From positions 1,100,938 through 1,164,937 of the forward strand of contig NZ_KE386573.1 in assembly GCF_000427685.1 (NCBI RefSeq): a DNA stretch of 64,000 bases, written 5' to 3'. Under the pieces are notes generated by a model that saw only the letters and a list, made by a program, of their open reading frames with translations, was not told the origin of the DNA and did not search any database. Source of the stretch: Haloplanus natans DSM 17983. Its GTDB lineage: Archaea > Halobacteriota > Halobacteria > Halobacteriales > Haloferacaceae. Both the position numbers and the translations under genes were made by a program. Shown here piece after piece: positions 8,712-18,045 of the stretch; within the stretch, counting starts at the first letter, position 1, and each line of letters opens with the position of its first letter.

Positions 8712-9282
8712 TGTCTATGGTATTTATCAGGATCAGTCCTGTTCCTTTTCTCTTCATACGCTATAATAGATGATAGAGACGCGCAAATCGGAGGTATTTG
8801 ATACGTTACGAAGAGATATATTTTCATTAGTCAATTGGTGTTTTATAGACGTGACTACCTCCGTGACTGCCTTCGTATAACTCGTTATCTTTCTGCCTCT
8901 CCACCTCTGAACCCTTGTCGTAGTGCTTGTCCAACACTCATTCTCTATCTGGCCAAGTCCTCCGTCTCGCCGTCGTCATTACGGCAGTTCCGTATGTGAG
9001 AGCGCCGATTTTACGGGGTATAATAATGATTTGGGTGGCCAATATTTTTGTGCCACTCATCTCATTGGAATTAGTTGTGTGCTTGACCATGGGGAGAAGA
9101 GTCGCGTGTTCGCTCTTTTTGGATACGTTGAGTCTGTGTCAGAGCAATTATAATCGAAGTACGGCGAGTCGACGTTGCTCACGAAGCAAAAAAACAGGGC
9201 TTATAAGCAATCGGTACGTCCAATTGAGTGTGGAAGCCCCCAAGGGTGCTACACATATAAACTGAGGCGCGAGCCGAAGTTT
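8712..9282. other. intergenic region between accessory segment and tRNA-Glu
   Basis: About 570 AT-rich bases. A hydrophobic TTG-initiated frame at 8927-9265 has no family features and I do not call it. I see no integrase remnant. The tRNA promoter should be near its right end. Confidence 0.4.
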
Positions 9283-9357
9283 GCTCCGATAGTGTAGTCC
9301 GGCCAATCATATTGCCCTCTCACGGCAATGACCAGGGTTCGAATCCCTGTCGGAGCA
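9283..9357 (+). tRNA. tRNA-Glu (CTC)
   Basis: 75 bases with a full cloverleaf. The acceptor stem is GCTCCGA/TCGGAGC and the anticodon stem is TTGCC/GGCAA with loop CTCTCAC, giving anticodon CTC (9319-9321), which reads GAG. The T-arm is CAGGG-TTCGAAT-CCCTG. The terminal A of 9357 is templated; no CCA is encoded. No intron is seen. Confidence 0.95.
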
Positions 9358-9468
9358 TTGCAGCGAGCGTCACGCTGTGACGCGAGCGAAACGCACACGA
9401 AGGGGTTCGAACCACGCGAGACGAGCGTCAACGAGTCTCGCAATCGGGTTCGAATCCCTGTCGGAGCA
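9335..9468. repeat. duplicated tRNA-Glu 3' end (att-like direct repeat)
   Basis: The last 23 bases of the tRNA (9335-9357) recur exactly at 9446-9468. A partial copy, GGGGTTCGAA, lies at 9402-9411. Between the copies are two hairpins: GCGTCAC/GTGACGC (9367-9383) and GCGAGAC/GTCTCGC (about 9416-9441). Such duplications mark integrase-mediated insertion at a tRNA 3' end. Only about 110 bases remain, so this is a scar or a nested remnant. Confidence 0.75.
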
Positions 9469-9573
9469 GTTCTCGAACGTAGTGAGCGACTGCGACCGGA
9501 GATTCATTATCGTCGCCGCCGCGAGGTTCGGTATGGACGGACTCACCGACACCCGGCGACGGGGTACTCACTG

Positions 9574-10392
9574 ATGCGCTATCTCGCCCGCACCGCCGAC
9601 GGCCGCCCACTCGTCGGCGACGACGACGGAGTCGTTCCGCTCACGGCCCTCTATCCCGACGCATCGAGCGTCCACGACGCCCTGCCGCGGGCGACGACGG
9701 GCCTGCGGGACCCGGCGGACGCGACGGCTGACCGAGTTCCGCGCGACGGGGTCACCTTCGGCCCGCCGCTCGACGACCCCGGCAAACTGTTCGGCATCGG
9801 CCTCAACTACGCCGACCACGCTGCGGACCTCTCGGAGGAACCACCGGAAGAGCCGGCGAGTTTCTTCAAGCCGGCCACCGCGGCGACGGGACCGGGCGGC
9901 CCGATACGGCTGCCGCCCCGCGAACAGTCCGATTGCGTCACCGCGGAGGCAGAACTCGCCGTCGTGATCGGACGGACCTGTCGGAACGTCGCCGTCGACG
10001 ACGCCGAGTCGGTGATCGCGGGCTATACGCCGGTGATCGACGTGACCGCCGAGGACGTTCTCGCGCGCAACCCCCGCTTTCTCACGCGGGCAAAGAGCTA
10101 CGACACGTTTCTCGTTCTCGGACCGCATATCGCGGTGCCGAAAGCCGACGGAGCGCTCGACGATATCGAGGTGCGGACGGTCGTGAACGGCGAGGTGCGG
10201 GCGCGAAACACCCTGGCCAACATGCAGTTCTCGCCGCGGGAACTCGTCGCCTACCACTCCGGAGTGATGACACTGGAGCCGGGCGACGTGATCTCGACGG
10301 GGACGCCCGGCGCCCATCCGATCGAACCGGGAGACCTGGTACGGGCCGAGGTGGACCGGATCGGACCGGTCGGCGCGGACGTGGTACGGTAG
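9574..10392 (+). CDS. fumarylacetoacetate hydrolase (FAH) family protein
   Basis: 272 residues from ATG 9574. An N-terminal small domain is followed by the FAH fold: GIGLNYADHA, FFKP, AEAELAVVIG (metal-binding acidic residues), KSYDTFLVLGP and GDVISTGTPG. Family members hydrolyse, decarboxylate or isomerise acylpyruvates and related oxo-acids with a bound divalent metal. The exact substrate cannot be read from the sequence; catabolism of aromatic compounds or an oxaloacetate decarboxylase-like role are both possible. The start is chosen because upstream in-frame codons run through the duplicated tRNA region. Confidence 0.9.
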   Translation: MRYLARTADGRPLVGDDDGVVPLTALYPDASSVHDALPRATTGLRDPADATADRVPRDGVTFGPPLDDPGKLFGIGLNYADHAADLSEEPPEEPASFFKPATAATGPGGPIRLPPREQSDCVTAEAELAVVIGRTCRNVAVDDAESVIAGYTPVIDVTAEDVLARNPRFLTRAKSYDTFLVLGPHIAVPKADGALDDIEVRTVVNGEVRARNTLANMQFSPRELVAYHSGVMTLEPGDVISTGTPGAHPIEPGDLVRAEVDRIGPVGADVVR

Positions 10393-10443
10393 TCGCCGCG
10401 AGGAGCGAAGGGTACAGGACCGGTCGGACCCTACCGGCGGGTA

Positions 10444-12621
10444 ATGAACGACGGCGGGATCGAACTCACGGTCCGGAGCGCGGAGAAACGCGACGCGGGC
10501 CGGGGTATCGCGCGGTTACCGGAGGCTGCCCGGAAGCGACTCGGCGTGTTGAGCGGCGACGCCGTCGCCATCGCGGGCGAGCGGGAGACGGTAGCGAAAC
10601 TGTGGCCGGCGCGCGCGGGGGTGCCGGCCGGCACCATCCTGATCGATGCGGGGACGCGCAGCGACGCCGGCGTGGCCGTCGGCGACACCGTTCGGGTGCG
10701 ACGGGCGAGCGTCGCCGACGCCGATTCGATCACGCTCTCGGCACCCGCCGGCGTCGACACGAATCGCGAGTCGGTGCGCCGCGAACTCCGGCGAGCCATC
10801 GAGAATCGCCCCCTCCGCGACGGCGATCAGGTGCGCGTCGAGAGCCTCGCCGCCGACCCCTTCGTGGTCGTCGGCACCCACCCCGACGGGGCCGTCCGAG
10901 CAGTCGAGGGGACGGACGTGCGGCTGGTCGGTGGGGGGAGCGAGCAGCGAACGTCGGCGTTTTCCGGCGGTGCCGAGGGCGACGCCGGTGCCGACGACGA
11001 AGGCGGTCCGGCCGGTCCGGCGACCGGCCCCCGCCCGGCGACGGGCGTTACCTACGAGGACATCGGCGGCCTCGACGACGAACTCGACCTGGTTCGGGAG
11101 ATGATCGAACTCCCGCTGGCGGAGCCGGAGCTGTTTACCCGCCTCGGCGTCGACCCGCCGAAGGGCGTCCTGCTCTACGGGCCGCCGGGAACGGGCAAGA
11201 CGCTGATCGCTAAGGCCGTCGCCAACGAGGTCGACGCCACCTTCATCTCCGTCTCCGGCCCCGAAATCGTCTCGAAGTACAAAGGCGACAGTGAGGAGCG
11301 CCTGCGCGCGGTGTTCGACCGCGCCCGCGAGGAGGCGCCGAGCATCGTCTTCTTCGACGAAATCGACTCCGTCGCGCCGAAACGCGAGGACGGTGGTGGG
11401 ATGGAAGACCGGATCGTCGGCCAACTCCTCTCGCTTATGGACGGCCTCGAAGCACGGGGCGAGGTGATCGTCATCGGCGCGACCAACCGCGTCGACGACC
11501 TCGATCCGGCGCTGCGCCGTGGCGGTCGGTTCGACCGCGAAATCGAGGTCGGCGTCCCGGGAGTCGCCGGCCGGCGCGAGATCCTCGACGTTCACACCCG
11601 GCGCGTGCCGATGACGGCGGACATCGACCTCGACCGACTGGCGTCCCGCACCCACGGCTTCGTCGGTGCCGACCTCGAATCACTGGTGACGGAGGCGGCC
11701 ATGTCGGCGCTCCGTCGCGCCAAGCGGGAGGGGACGGCGACGGGCGATATCCGGGTGACACGCGACGACTTCGAGGCGGCGATGGCGAGTGTCGACCCCA
11801 GCGCCATGCGCGAGTACGTCTCCGAGGCGCCGACGGAGGGGTTCGAGTCGGTGGGCGGTCTCGACGAGGCGAAAGCGACGCTGGAACGCGCCGTGACGTG
11901 GCCGCTCACCTACGGCTCGCTGTTCGAGGCGGCCGACGCCGACCCGCCCTCGGGCGTCCTGCTCTACGGGCCGCCGGGGACGGGGAAGACGCTTCTCGCC
12001 CGTGCCGTCGCCGCCGAGAGCGAGGTCAACTTCGTCCGCGTACAGGGACCGGAGTTGCTGGACCGCTACGTCGGCGAGAGCGAGAAAGCCGTCCGGGAGG
12101 TGTTCGACCGCGCGCGCCAGACCGCACCCGCCATCGTCTTCTTCGACGAAATCGACGCCGTGGCGACGGACCGTGACCGCGCCGGCAACGAGGTGACCGA
12201 GCGCGTCGTCTCCCAACTCCTGACGGAGTTCGACGCCGTCGCGGACAACCCCAACCTGATCGTCCTCGCGGCGACGAACCGGAAGTCGGCCCTCGATCCC
12301 GCACTCCTCCGGGCCGGTCGCCTGGAGTCCCACGTCGAGGTGCCGGCACCCGACGAGGCCGCGCGGCGAGCCATCCTCGCGGTCCACACTCGGGAGAAAC
12401 CCCTCGCCGACAACGTTGCCCTCGACGACTTGGCGGCGCGAACCGCCGGCTATTCGGGCGCCGACCTCGCCGCGGTCTGCCGGGAGGCGGCCATGCTCGC
12501 TGTGCGGGCAGTGGCCGACGCCTACCCCGGCCCCGAGGCGAACGACCACGCCGACGAGGTGTCGCTGACGGCCGAGCAGTTCGAGGCCGCACTGGAGACG
12601 GTCGCCCCGTCGCTCGGGTAA
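10444..12621 (+). CDS. CDC48/VCP-type AAA+ ATPase
   Basis: 725 residues with the full CDC48 layout: an N-domain (about 1-185, double-psi barrel plus second lobe), and D1 and D2 AAA+ modules. Walker A GPPGTGKT occurs twice (near 246 and 508), each followed by the Walker B sequence IVFFDEID; arginine-finger motifs such as RRGGRFD and RAGRLE follow. In archaea the hexamer unfolds proteins and feeds the proteasome. The segment linking N-domain and D1 is rich in Gly, Ala and Asp. Haloarchaea usually carry several paralogues. It starts 51 bases after the FAH gene and may be co-transcribed. Confidence 0.95.
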   Translation: MNDGGIELTVRSAEKRDAGRGIARLPEAARKRLGVLSGDAVAIAGERETVAKLWPARAGVPAGTILIDAGTRSDAGVAVGDTVRVRRASVADADSITLSAPAGVDTNRESVRRELRRAIENRPLRDGDQVRVESLAADPFVVVGTHPDGAVRAVEGTDVRLVGGGSEQRTSAFSGGAEGDAGADDEGGPAGPATGPRPATGVTYEDIGGLDDELDLVREMIELPLAEPELFTRLGVDPPKGVLLYGPPGTGKTLIAKAVANEVDATFISVSGPEIVSKYKGDSEERLRAVFDRAREEAPSIVFFDEIDSVAPKREDGGGMEDRIVGQLLSLMDGLEARGEVIVIGATNRVDDLDPALRRGGRFDREIEVGVPGVAGRREILDVHTRRVPMTADIDLDRLASRTHGFVGADLESLVTEAAMSALRRAKREGTATGDIRVTRDDFEAAMASVDPSAMREYVSEAPTEGFESVGGLDEAKATLERAVTWPLTYGSLFEAADADPPSGVLLYGPPGTGKTLLARAVAAESEVNFVRVQGPELLDRYVGESEKAVREVFDRARQTAPAIVFFDEIDAVATDRDRAGNEVTERVVSQLLTEFDAVADNPNLIVLAATNRKSALDPALLRAGRLESHVEVPAPDEAARRAILAVHTREKPLADNVALDDLAARTAGYSGADLAAVCREAAMLAVRAVADAYPGPEANDHADEVSLTAEQFEAALETVAPSLG

Positions 12622-12748
12622 CCGTCCACCCTCGCGTCGGCGGTCATCCGGTCGGGGCGGTGGCTCTCCGACCCCGTCACGCCGAGAGGCGGCCCGGCCG
12701 CCGAACCGAACCGTCGCTACTTTGGCAGTGGCACTCGTGGACGGGTGT

Positions 12749-13102
12749 ATGGGACGTGGCGAGATCGACGTGACCGTCTTTCAGGTCCTCGCGGACGAGT
12801 ATTCGCGACGGATCCTCCTCGCGGCCGACCGGGATCCGAAAACCGCGAAAGCCCTCAGTGACATCTGTGACGCCTCGCTCACGACGATCTACCGCCGCGT
12901 GTCGACGTTGCAGGAACACGGCCTCATCCAGGAACACTCGACCGTCGGCGCCGACGGGGCGCACCGAAGCCAGTTCGAAACGACGCTCGAAGAGCTCCAC
13001 GTCACGGTGTCCGACGGCGAACTCTCGCTGTCGGTGGAGACGCGGGACGAACTGGCGGACAACTTCACGTCGCTGTGGACGAACATGCGAGAGAACCGAT
13101 GA
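12749..13102 (+). CDS. ArsR-like winged-helix regulator
   Basis: 117 residues from ATG 12749. Residues about 8-75 form a winged helix of the haloarchaeal ArsR-like type: VFQVLADEYSRRIL, then TAKALSDICDASLTTIYRRVSTLQEHGLI. The C-terminus is a short acidic beta-rich tail. Its stop overlaps the start of the following small membrane protein (ATGA), a pairing often seen in haloarchaea, so the two should be co-translated and may work together as sensor and regulator (inference). Confidence 0.85.
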   Translation: MGRGEIDVTVFQVLADEYSRRILLAADRDPKTAKALSDICDASLTTIYRRVSTLQEHGLIQEHSTVGADGAHRSQFETTLEELHVTVSDGELSLSVETRDELADNFTSLWTNMRENR

Positions 13103-13377
13103 TCGCTCCCCCGGTGTTGATCGTCAAGCTGATAACCCTCGTTTTGAGCCTGATCGTCGCCTATCTCGCGTATCACGGCTACCGGCGAAATCAGAGTGCG
13201 CCGATGCTCTACGTCTCGGTGGGCTTCGTCTTCATCGGCGTGGGGACGATCTGTGAGGGCCTCGTCTACCGCCTGCTCGGAACGTCCCTCCAGTCCGCCG
13301 CGGTCGTACAGGCGCTCATCGTCTCGAGTGGGCTGTTGTTCATTCTGGCCTCCCTAACCCGCCGTCCCGCCGGGTGA
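13099..13377 (+). CDS. small three-helix membrane protein paired with HTH regulator
   Basis: 92 residues from ATG 13099, overlapping the stop of the winged-helix gene by four bases. Three hydrophobic segments are visible (about 5-24, 35-55 and 66-85), separated by short Arg-containing loops. It resembles haloarchaeal membrane proteins (DUF7521-like) that follow ArsR-type regulators. The function is unknown; it may sense or respond to envelope conditions. Confidence 0.75.
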   Translation: MIAPPVLIVKLITLVLSLIVAYLAYHGYRRNQSAPMLYVSVGFVFIGVGTICEGLVYRLLGTSLQSAAVVQALIVSSGLLFILASLTRRPAG

Positions 13378-13485
13378 GTGCGCTCCGGTCCTGGCGTGCC
13401 CGAGAGCGCACCGTTGCTACGACGGAACCGCTCGATGCCAACTGTCCGACGGCATTCAACTTCCCTCTCGACGTAGCCGGGGCTG

Positions 13486-13950
13486 ATGACCGACCATCCG
13501 ATCCCGGAGGAATCGTGGCAGGAGATCGTGCGACACGTCCCCATCGTCTCGGTCGATCTACTCGTCCGCCACGGCGGCGGCGTCGTCCTCGGGAAACGGA
13601 AGAACGAGCCGGGCCGTGGCGGATGGTTCACCCCGGGTGGGCGAGTACGCAAGGGGGAGACGCTCGATGCGGCGACCCATCGAGTCGCGCGTCAAGAACT
13701 CGGTGTCGACGTGACTATCGAACGACGACTGGGTGCCTACGAACATTTCTGGGAGGGAAGCGAGTTCGACGACGTGTCGACGAAACAGTATCCCGCCAAC
13801 GGCGTCGTCGTCCGACCACGTGAGGGGTCGTTCACCTCCGACGACCAACACGCCGAACTCCGCACGTTCGGGCCACCGTTCCCGGATCTCCACCCGTACG
13901 TCGAGGCGTATCTCCGGAACGCCAATCTGCTGGACGAACCGAGGGACTGA
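13486..13950 (+). CDS. NUDIX hydrolase, GDP-mannose mannosyl hydrolase-like
   Basis: 154 residues. The Nudix region is PGGRVRKGETLDAA followed by HRVARQELG. This keeps the G-x5-E spacing but replaces the usual REUxEE core, as GDP-mannose mannosyl hydrolases (Gmm/NudD) do. Substrates would be GDP-sugars, hydrolysed to GDP plus sugar. The C-terminal part (about 90-154) matches the length of that subfamily. The altered box argues against a housekeeping MutT role, but this assignment is from family knowledge only. Confidence 0.8.
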   Translation: MTDHPIPEESWQEIVRHVPIVSVDLLVRHGGGVVLGKRKNEPGRGGWFTPGGRVRKGETLDAATHRVARQELGVDVTIERRLGAYEHFWEGSEFDDVSTKQYPANGVVVRPREGSFTSDDQHAELRTFGPPFPDLHPYVEAYLRNANLLDEPRD

Positions 13951-13976
13951 ATCCGGTCGCCCCCGTACAGATACGT

Positions 13977-14660
13977 ATGCGCGCGCTGCTCTCGATGCGC
14001 TGGGACGACGTGTTGTTCGCCCACTGGCCGGTCGATCCCGGCGTCGTCGCGCCCACGCTTCCGGACGGTCTGGCAGTCGACACCGACGGCGGCGACGCCT
14101 ACCTCGGGGTCGTGGGCTTCCGGATGGACCCGATCCGTCCGCGCGGCGCCCCGTTCGGCCTCTCATTTCCCGAGTTGAACCTCCGGACGTACGTCCGGTC
14201 GGCGGACGGCCCGGGGGTCTACTTCTACAACCTCGACGCCGACGACCGGATCGGCGTGACGCTGGCGCGGGCGCTGTTCGAACTTCCCTACTACCGGGCG
14301 GAGATGCGGGTCGAAGACGGCGAGGACGGGATTCGATTCCGGAGTCGGCGCACCCACCGCGACGCCGCGTCGGCGCGGTTCGACGCCACGTACCGACCGA
14401 CTGGGACGGCGAAGCCGGTCGCGCCGGACTCGCTCGACGCCTTCCTCACGGAGCGCTACCGCTTTTACACCGAGAGCGAGGGTGGCCGCCTCTATCGGGG
14501 CGACATCGAACACCCGCCCTGGGAGGTAAGCGACGCGACGCTCTCGATCCGGTCGAACACGCTCTTCGAGGCCAACGGCTTCGACCGGCCGGCCGGTGAG
14601 CCGCTGGTCCGCTACAGCCCGGGAAGCGACGTGACTGCGGGGCGGCTTCGGCGGGCGTAG
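13977..14660 (+). CDS. DUF2071 (YqjF) family protein, paralogue 1
   Basis: 227 residues. Typical YqjF features: WDDVLFAHWPVDP at the N-terminus, PELNLRTYVR at about 60-75, GVYFYNLDAD, and a C-terminal FEANGF...VRYSPG. The family is widespread in bacteria and haloarchaea; its biochemical function is not established. A second member lies at 22067-22816, sharing the same sequence landmarks but clearly diverged. It follows the NUDIX gene by 26 bases in the same direction. Confidence 0.9.
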   Translation: MRALLSMRWDDVLFAHWPVDPGVVAPTLPDGLAVDTDGGDAYLGVVGFRMDPIRPRGAPFGLSFPELNLRTYVRSADGPGVYFYNLDADDRIGVTLARALFELPYYRAEMRVEDGEDGIRFRSRRTHRDAASARFDATYRPTGTAKPVAPDSLDAFLTERYRFYTESEGGRLYRGDIEHPPWEVSDATLSIRSNTLFEANGFDRPAGEPLVRYSPGSDVTAGRLRRA

Positions 14661-14666
14661 GGGCGT

Positions 14667-15089
14667 CTACCAGGTTCGCGTGCAAGCGATCAGGAATCCG
14701 GCGCCGGCTACGACCAAGATGACGGCGGCGACGACGACGACGCCGAGGCCGAATGCAGTGCCGACGGCGACGCCGACCCACGCGAGGCCGAAGACGCCGT
14801 GCGCGATGCCGAACAGTCGGTGGCCGCGCCGGACGAAGACGGGGGCGCCGAGACAGAATCCGACACCGAGAACGACCGCCGAAAGCGCGATGGGGCGGAC
14901 CCGAATCTCGCCGACTGCGAGGGGACCGACGAGGGGGTCGAGCAGGAAGAGCAGGCCACCAGTGCCGACGACGAGGCCGACGAGCGTGGGACCGGGTTCC
15001 AGGTCGAGTGCGGTTCCGGTGTCCACGTTGGGGTCGGTCACGACGACTCCGGCGACGGGTGGGGTCGGCCAGCGCGTTCCATACACCAC
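14667..15089 (-). CDS. haloarchaeal membrane protein, four predicted helices
   Basis: About 140 residues if started at GTG 15089 (GTG 15086 and 15041 are alternatives; there is no clear ATG). After a short hydrophilic N-terminus there are about four hydrophobic segments, for example LVGLVVGTGGLLFLL and AWVGVAVGTAFGLG. It starts about 30 bases after the Lhr helicase stop in the same direction, so it may be read from that transcript. I recognise no family. Confidence 0.6.
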   Translation of the reverse strand: MVYGTRWPTPPVAGVVVTDPNVDTGTALDLEPGPTLVGLVVGTGGLLFLLDPLVGPLAVGEIRVRPIALSAVVLGVGFCLGAPVFVRRGHRLFGIAHGVFGLAWVGVAVGTAFGLGVVVVAAVILVVAGAGFLIACTRTW

Positions 15090-15118
15090 CTTCGGCCACG
15101 TCGGATTGAAGCTTTGGA

Positions 15119-17956
15119 CTAGTCCCAGAACGACTGTGTACGGGCGTACTGGCGCTCCTGTTCGAGTATGTCGCGGTAGAAGTCGGCCTCGTTCTCGCGG
15201 AGTTTGGCGATGATGCGGGCGGCGTTGTGCGGACCGACGCCGCGGGCGGCCATCGCGATAACCGCCTGCTTGCCGTGGCTCTGGACGAGATTCGCCGAGC
15301 GGTAGGCGCGTTCGGTCAGGCGCTCCTGTTCCTCGTCTTTCTCCGTCGCGCGCACCGCCTTCACCGCCTCTTCGTCCCACGGGTTCAGGGCGGCGACCCG
15401 CGTCGACTCGCACTCCGGACACCGGGGCTGGTCCGGGACGCGTTTCACCTTCGTTTTCCGCGTCCACTCCGTGCAGTGGAGGCAGGCGAGGATCACCCGA
15501 TCCTCGTGGATGCGCTCTTTCAGCGTCTCGACGACGCTCGCGTCCGCGTTCTCGGGCACGAGGAGTTCGCGCCCGCTCGACCGCCCGCCGGTACCGATGG
15601 GCGTCAGTTCGCGGGCGGTCACGAGGCCGAGTTCGCCGGACTGGATCCGTTCGAGCACCTCGGCCGTGGTGTCGACGGCGAGGTCGGTGTGAAACACCTC
15701 CCGGACCGCTTCGTCGTAGACGGGCGTATCCTCCAGGGCGGCAAGCAGTCGGTCGGCGCCGAAGCGGCCCTGGCCCTGATACCGTTTCAGCGCCCCGAAC
15801 TTCGCGGCCACCTGCGCCAGCGTGAACTTCAGCGTCCCCGAGTTCTTCAACGCAAGTTCGAGGAGCCCCTCGACGTGGTCCGGATCGGTCGTCTCCAGCA
15901 CTTCGATCACGTCGCTCGGCCCCGTCCGGCCGGGTACCTCCAGTTCGATCCGGTAGGGATCGACCTCCATCCCGACCGACGACCCGGTCTTCTGCCCGAC
16001 CAGCGCGGAACAGAGGCGCCCGAGCGTCTCGTTCACCTCGTGGCCGAAAGCGGCGTCGACGACGACCGACCGCCCCTGTCCCTCGACGACGATGCGGTCG
16101 TTCGTCGGGACGGGCGCGCCCGCCTCGACCTGCCGTTCGACCGGATCGAGCGCCTCGCTCACGGTGCGCTCGTCGCCGGGGTACCGCGGCCGGAACTCGC
16201 GGGCAGCGGCGGTGCGGTCGGCGCCGCCCTCGAACCCCCCGGCTGCGACGCCGCGCATCTCGCCGACTTCGCCCGCGACGGCGGCCGGAACCGGAATCTC
16301 CCGGCCCGTCCACGACGGCACCTCGCCCGCGGGGTCCTCGATGGGCGTCACCTCGACACGGGTCTCCTCCTCGTCAACTTCGGTGATCCGCCACATCTCG
16401 CCCCGCTGGATGAACGTCTCGCCGGGCGTCGCGAAGTTGAGGACGAACTTCTCGTCGAGGGTGCCGATGGTCTCCCGCGAGGAGAGGTCGTACACCTCGT
16501 AGGTCTCCTCGTCCGGGATCATCGAGAGGTTGGCGTAGAAGTATCGCCACGTCCCGCCCGACTTCTCCAGGCGGTCGGCGTCTTCCTCCAACCACAGGAG
16601 GCGGTTGCCCGAGAGTTCCCGAACCACCTCGCGGAACTGAGCTTCCGAGAGATCACGGAACGGATACGCCCGCGTCAGCGTCTCGTAGGCGTCGCGAGCC
16701 GCGACTTCGCCGTGATCCATCACGAGGCCGACGATCTGGTTGGCGACCACGTCGAGGCTGCCGTGGTGGATGGCGGCGGGTTCGACCTCGCCCGCGACCG
16801 CCCGACGGGCGATGGCCAGCGCCTCCAGCGTGTCGTCCGGGTGATCGACGAGTATCGTCCCTTCCGAGACGGCGTCGCGGCGGTGGCCCGCACGGCCGAC
16901 CCGCTGGAGCAACCGGGACACCTCGCGTGGGCTCCCGTACTGGACGACGTGGTCCACCCGTCCCACGTCGATGCCGAGTTCCATCGAGGAGGTGCAGACG
17001 AGGCCGTCGATCGCCCCCGATTTGAACGCGTCCTCGACCTCGATCCGGGCCTCCTTCGAGAGCGAGCCGTGATGGACGCCGATGGGGGCGTCGAGGCGTT
17101 TGAACCGTGATCCCAGCGCCTCGGCGGTCTGGCGCGTGTTGACGAAGATCAGCGTCGACTCGTGGGCGGCGACGATATCCCGGATCGCCCGGACGTGGCT
17201 GGCGATATCGATATCGGTCGCGAGTTCGCCCGCCAGCGCCTCGTCCTCGGCGGTCGGTTCGGGGTTCCGGACCCGGAAATCGACGTTGGTGCCGGCGTCG
17301 ACCTCCACGAGCGTACAGCCCCGATCGCCGGTCAGGAACTTGCCCACCTCCGCCGGCGACCCGACCGTCGCGGAGAGCCCGATACGCTGGAACGGACCGG
17401 CGAGATTTCGGAGGCGTTCGAGCCCGACCGTCAACTGCGCGCCGCGTTTCGAGGACGCGAGTTCGTGCACCTCGTCGACGATCAGGTGTGCCACGTCCGC
17501 AAGCGCCGTCCGGAGTTTCTCGCCGGTCAGCATCGCCTGCAGCGTCTCGGGGGTCGTCACCAGTACGTCCGGCGGGTCGTCGGCCTGCTTGCTCCGCTGG
17601 TACTGCGTGGTGTCGCCGTGACGTACGTCCACCTCGACGTCGAGATACTCGCCCCACCAGTCGAGACGGTCGCGCATATCCCGGTTGAGCGCGCGGAGGG
17701 GCGTGATGTAGAGCGCGGAGATACCGAATCGGTCCCCGGCACGGTGAATCGCGTCGAACACCGGCAACATCGCCGTCTCCGTCTTGCCCGTTCCGGTCGG
17801 CGCGAGGACGAGGGCGTTCTCGCCCGCGGCGAGTGGCGGAATCGCGCGTCGCTGTGGCTCCGTGGGCGTCGAGAAGCCACGTTCCGAGAGCGCCTCGCGT
17901 ACCCGCTCGCCGAGGTGGGTGAACGCGTCCATCCCGTCGAGCGTCGTGTCTGCCAT
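15119..17956 (-). CDS. lhr: Lhr-type ATP-dependent helicase
   Basis: 945 residues. SF2 core: Walker A APTGTGKT (52-59), DEVH Walker B near residue 165, SATVGSP (motif III), and motif VI QRVGRAGHR. The long C-terminal half fits the winged-helix and Lhr-core domains, and a CxxC...CxxC zinc pair (CLHC...CPEC) lies near residue 865. Archaeal Lhr proteins act on DNA:RNA hybrids and forked DNA in repair and transcription-linked processes. MDAFTHLGE at residue 9 is an alternative start. The gene is codirectional with the small membrane protein downstream. Confidence 0.93.
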   Translation of the reverse strand: MADTTLDGMDAFTHLGERVREALSERGFSTPTEPQRRAIPPLAAGENALVLAPTGTGKTETAMLPVFDAIHRAGDRFGISALYITPLRALNRDMRDRLDWWGEYLDVEVDVRHGDTTQYQRSKQADDPPDVLVTTPETLQAMLTGEKLRTALADVAHLIVDEVHELASSKRGAQLTVGLERLRNLAGPFQRIGLSATVGSPAEVGKFLTGDRGCTLVEVDAGTNVDFRVRNPEPTAEDEALAGELATDIDIASHVRAIRDIVAAHESTLIFVNTRQTAEALGSRFKRLDAPIGVHHGSLSKEARIEVEDAFKSGAIDGLVCTSSMELGIDVGRVDHVVQYGSPREVSRLLQRVGRAGHRRDAVSEGTILVDHPDDTLEALAIARRAVAGEVEPAAIHHGSLDVVANQIVGLVMDHGEVAARDAYETLTRAYPFRDLSEAQFREVVRELSGNRLLWLEEDADRLEKSGGTWRYFYANLSMIPDEETYEVYDLSSRETIGTLDEKFVLNFATPGETFIQRGEMWRITEVDEEETRVEVTPIEDPAGEVPSWTGREIPVPAAVAGEVGEMRGVAAGGFEGGADRTAAAREFRPRYPGDERTVSEALDPVERQVEAGAPVPTNDRIVVEGQGRSVVVDAAFGHEVNETLGRLCSALVGQKTGSSVGMEVDPYRIELEVPGRTGPSDVIEVLETTDPDHVEGLLELALKNSGTLKFTLAQVAAKFGALKRYQGQGRFGADRLLAALEDTPVYDEAVREVFHTDLAVDTTAEVLERIQSGELGLVTARELTPIGTGGRSSGRELLVPENADASVVETLKERIHEDRVILACLHCTEWTRKTKVKRVPDQPRCPECESTRVAALNPWDEEAVKAVRATEKDEEQERLTERAYRSANLVQSHGKQAVIAMAARGVGPHNAARIIAKLRENEADFYRDILEQERQYARTQSFWD

Positions 17957-18045
17957 TCGACTGCCTTACCCGCGCGAGCCGATTAAGCGCACCGCTCCCG
18001 GCTCGACTCCACAGGAACTAGTCGCTCGGGCGAGCTACCTCACGT

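Noticed and set aside
8927-9265. 112-codon hydrophobic frame before the tRNA
   Set aside because: TTG start, no family, and hydrophobic then basic composition looks accidental; kept as non-coding.
1-9357. Accessory block as a provirus integrated into the tRNA-Glu at 9283
   Set aside because: Insertion at a tRNA 3' end should place the element downstream of the tRNA, but the block is upstream and no integrase is seen; the scar may be from another event.
15227-17110. Long open frame of 627 codons opposite the Lhr helicase gene
   Set aside because: Arg- and His-rich translation without any motif; it is the complementary frame of a GC-rich gene with clear helicase motifs.
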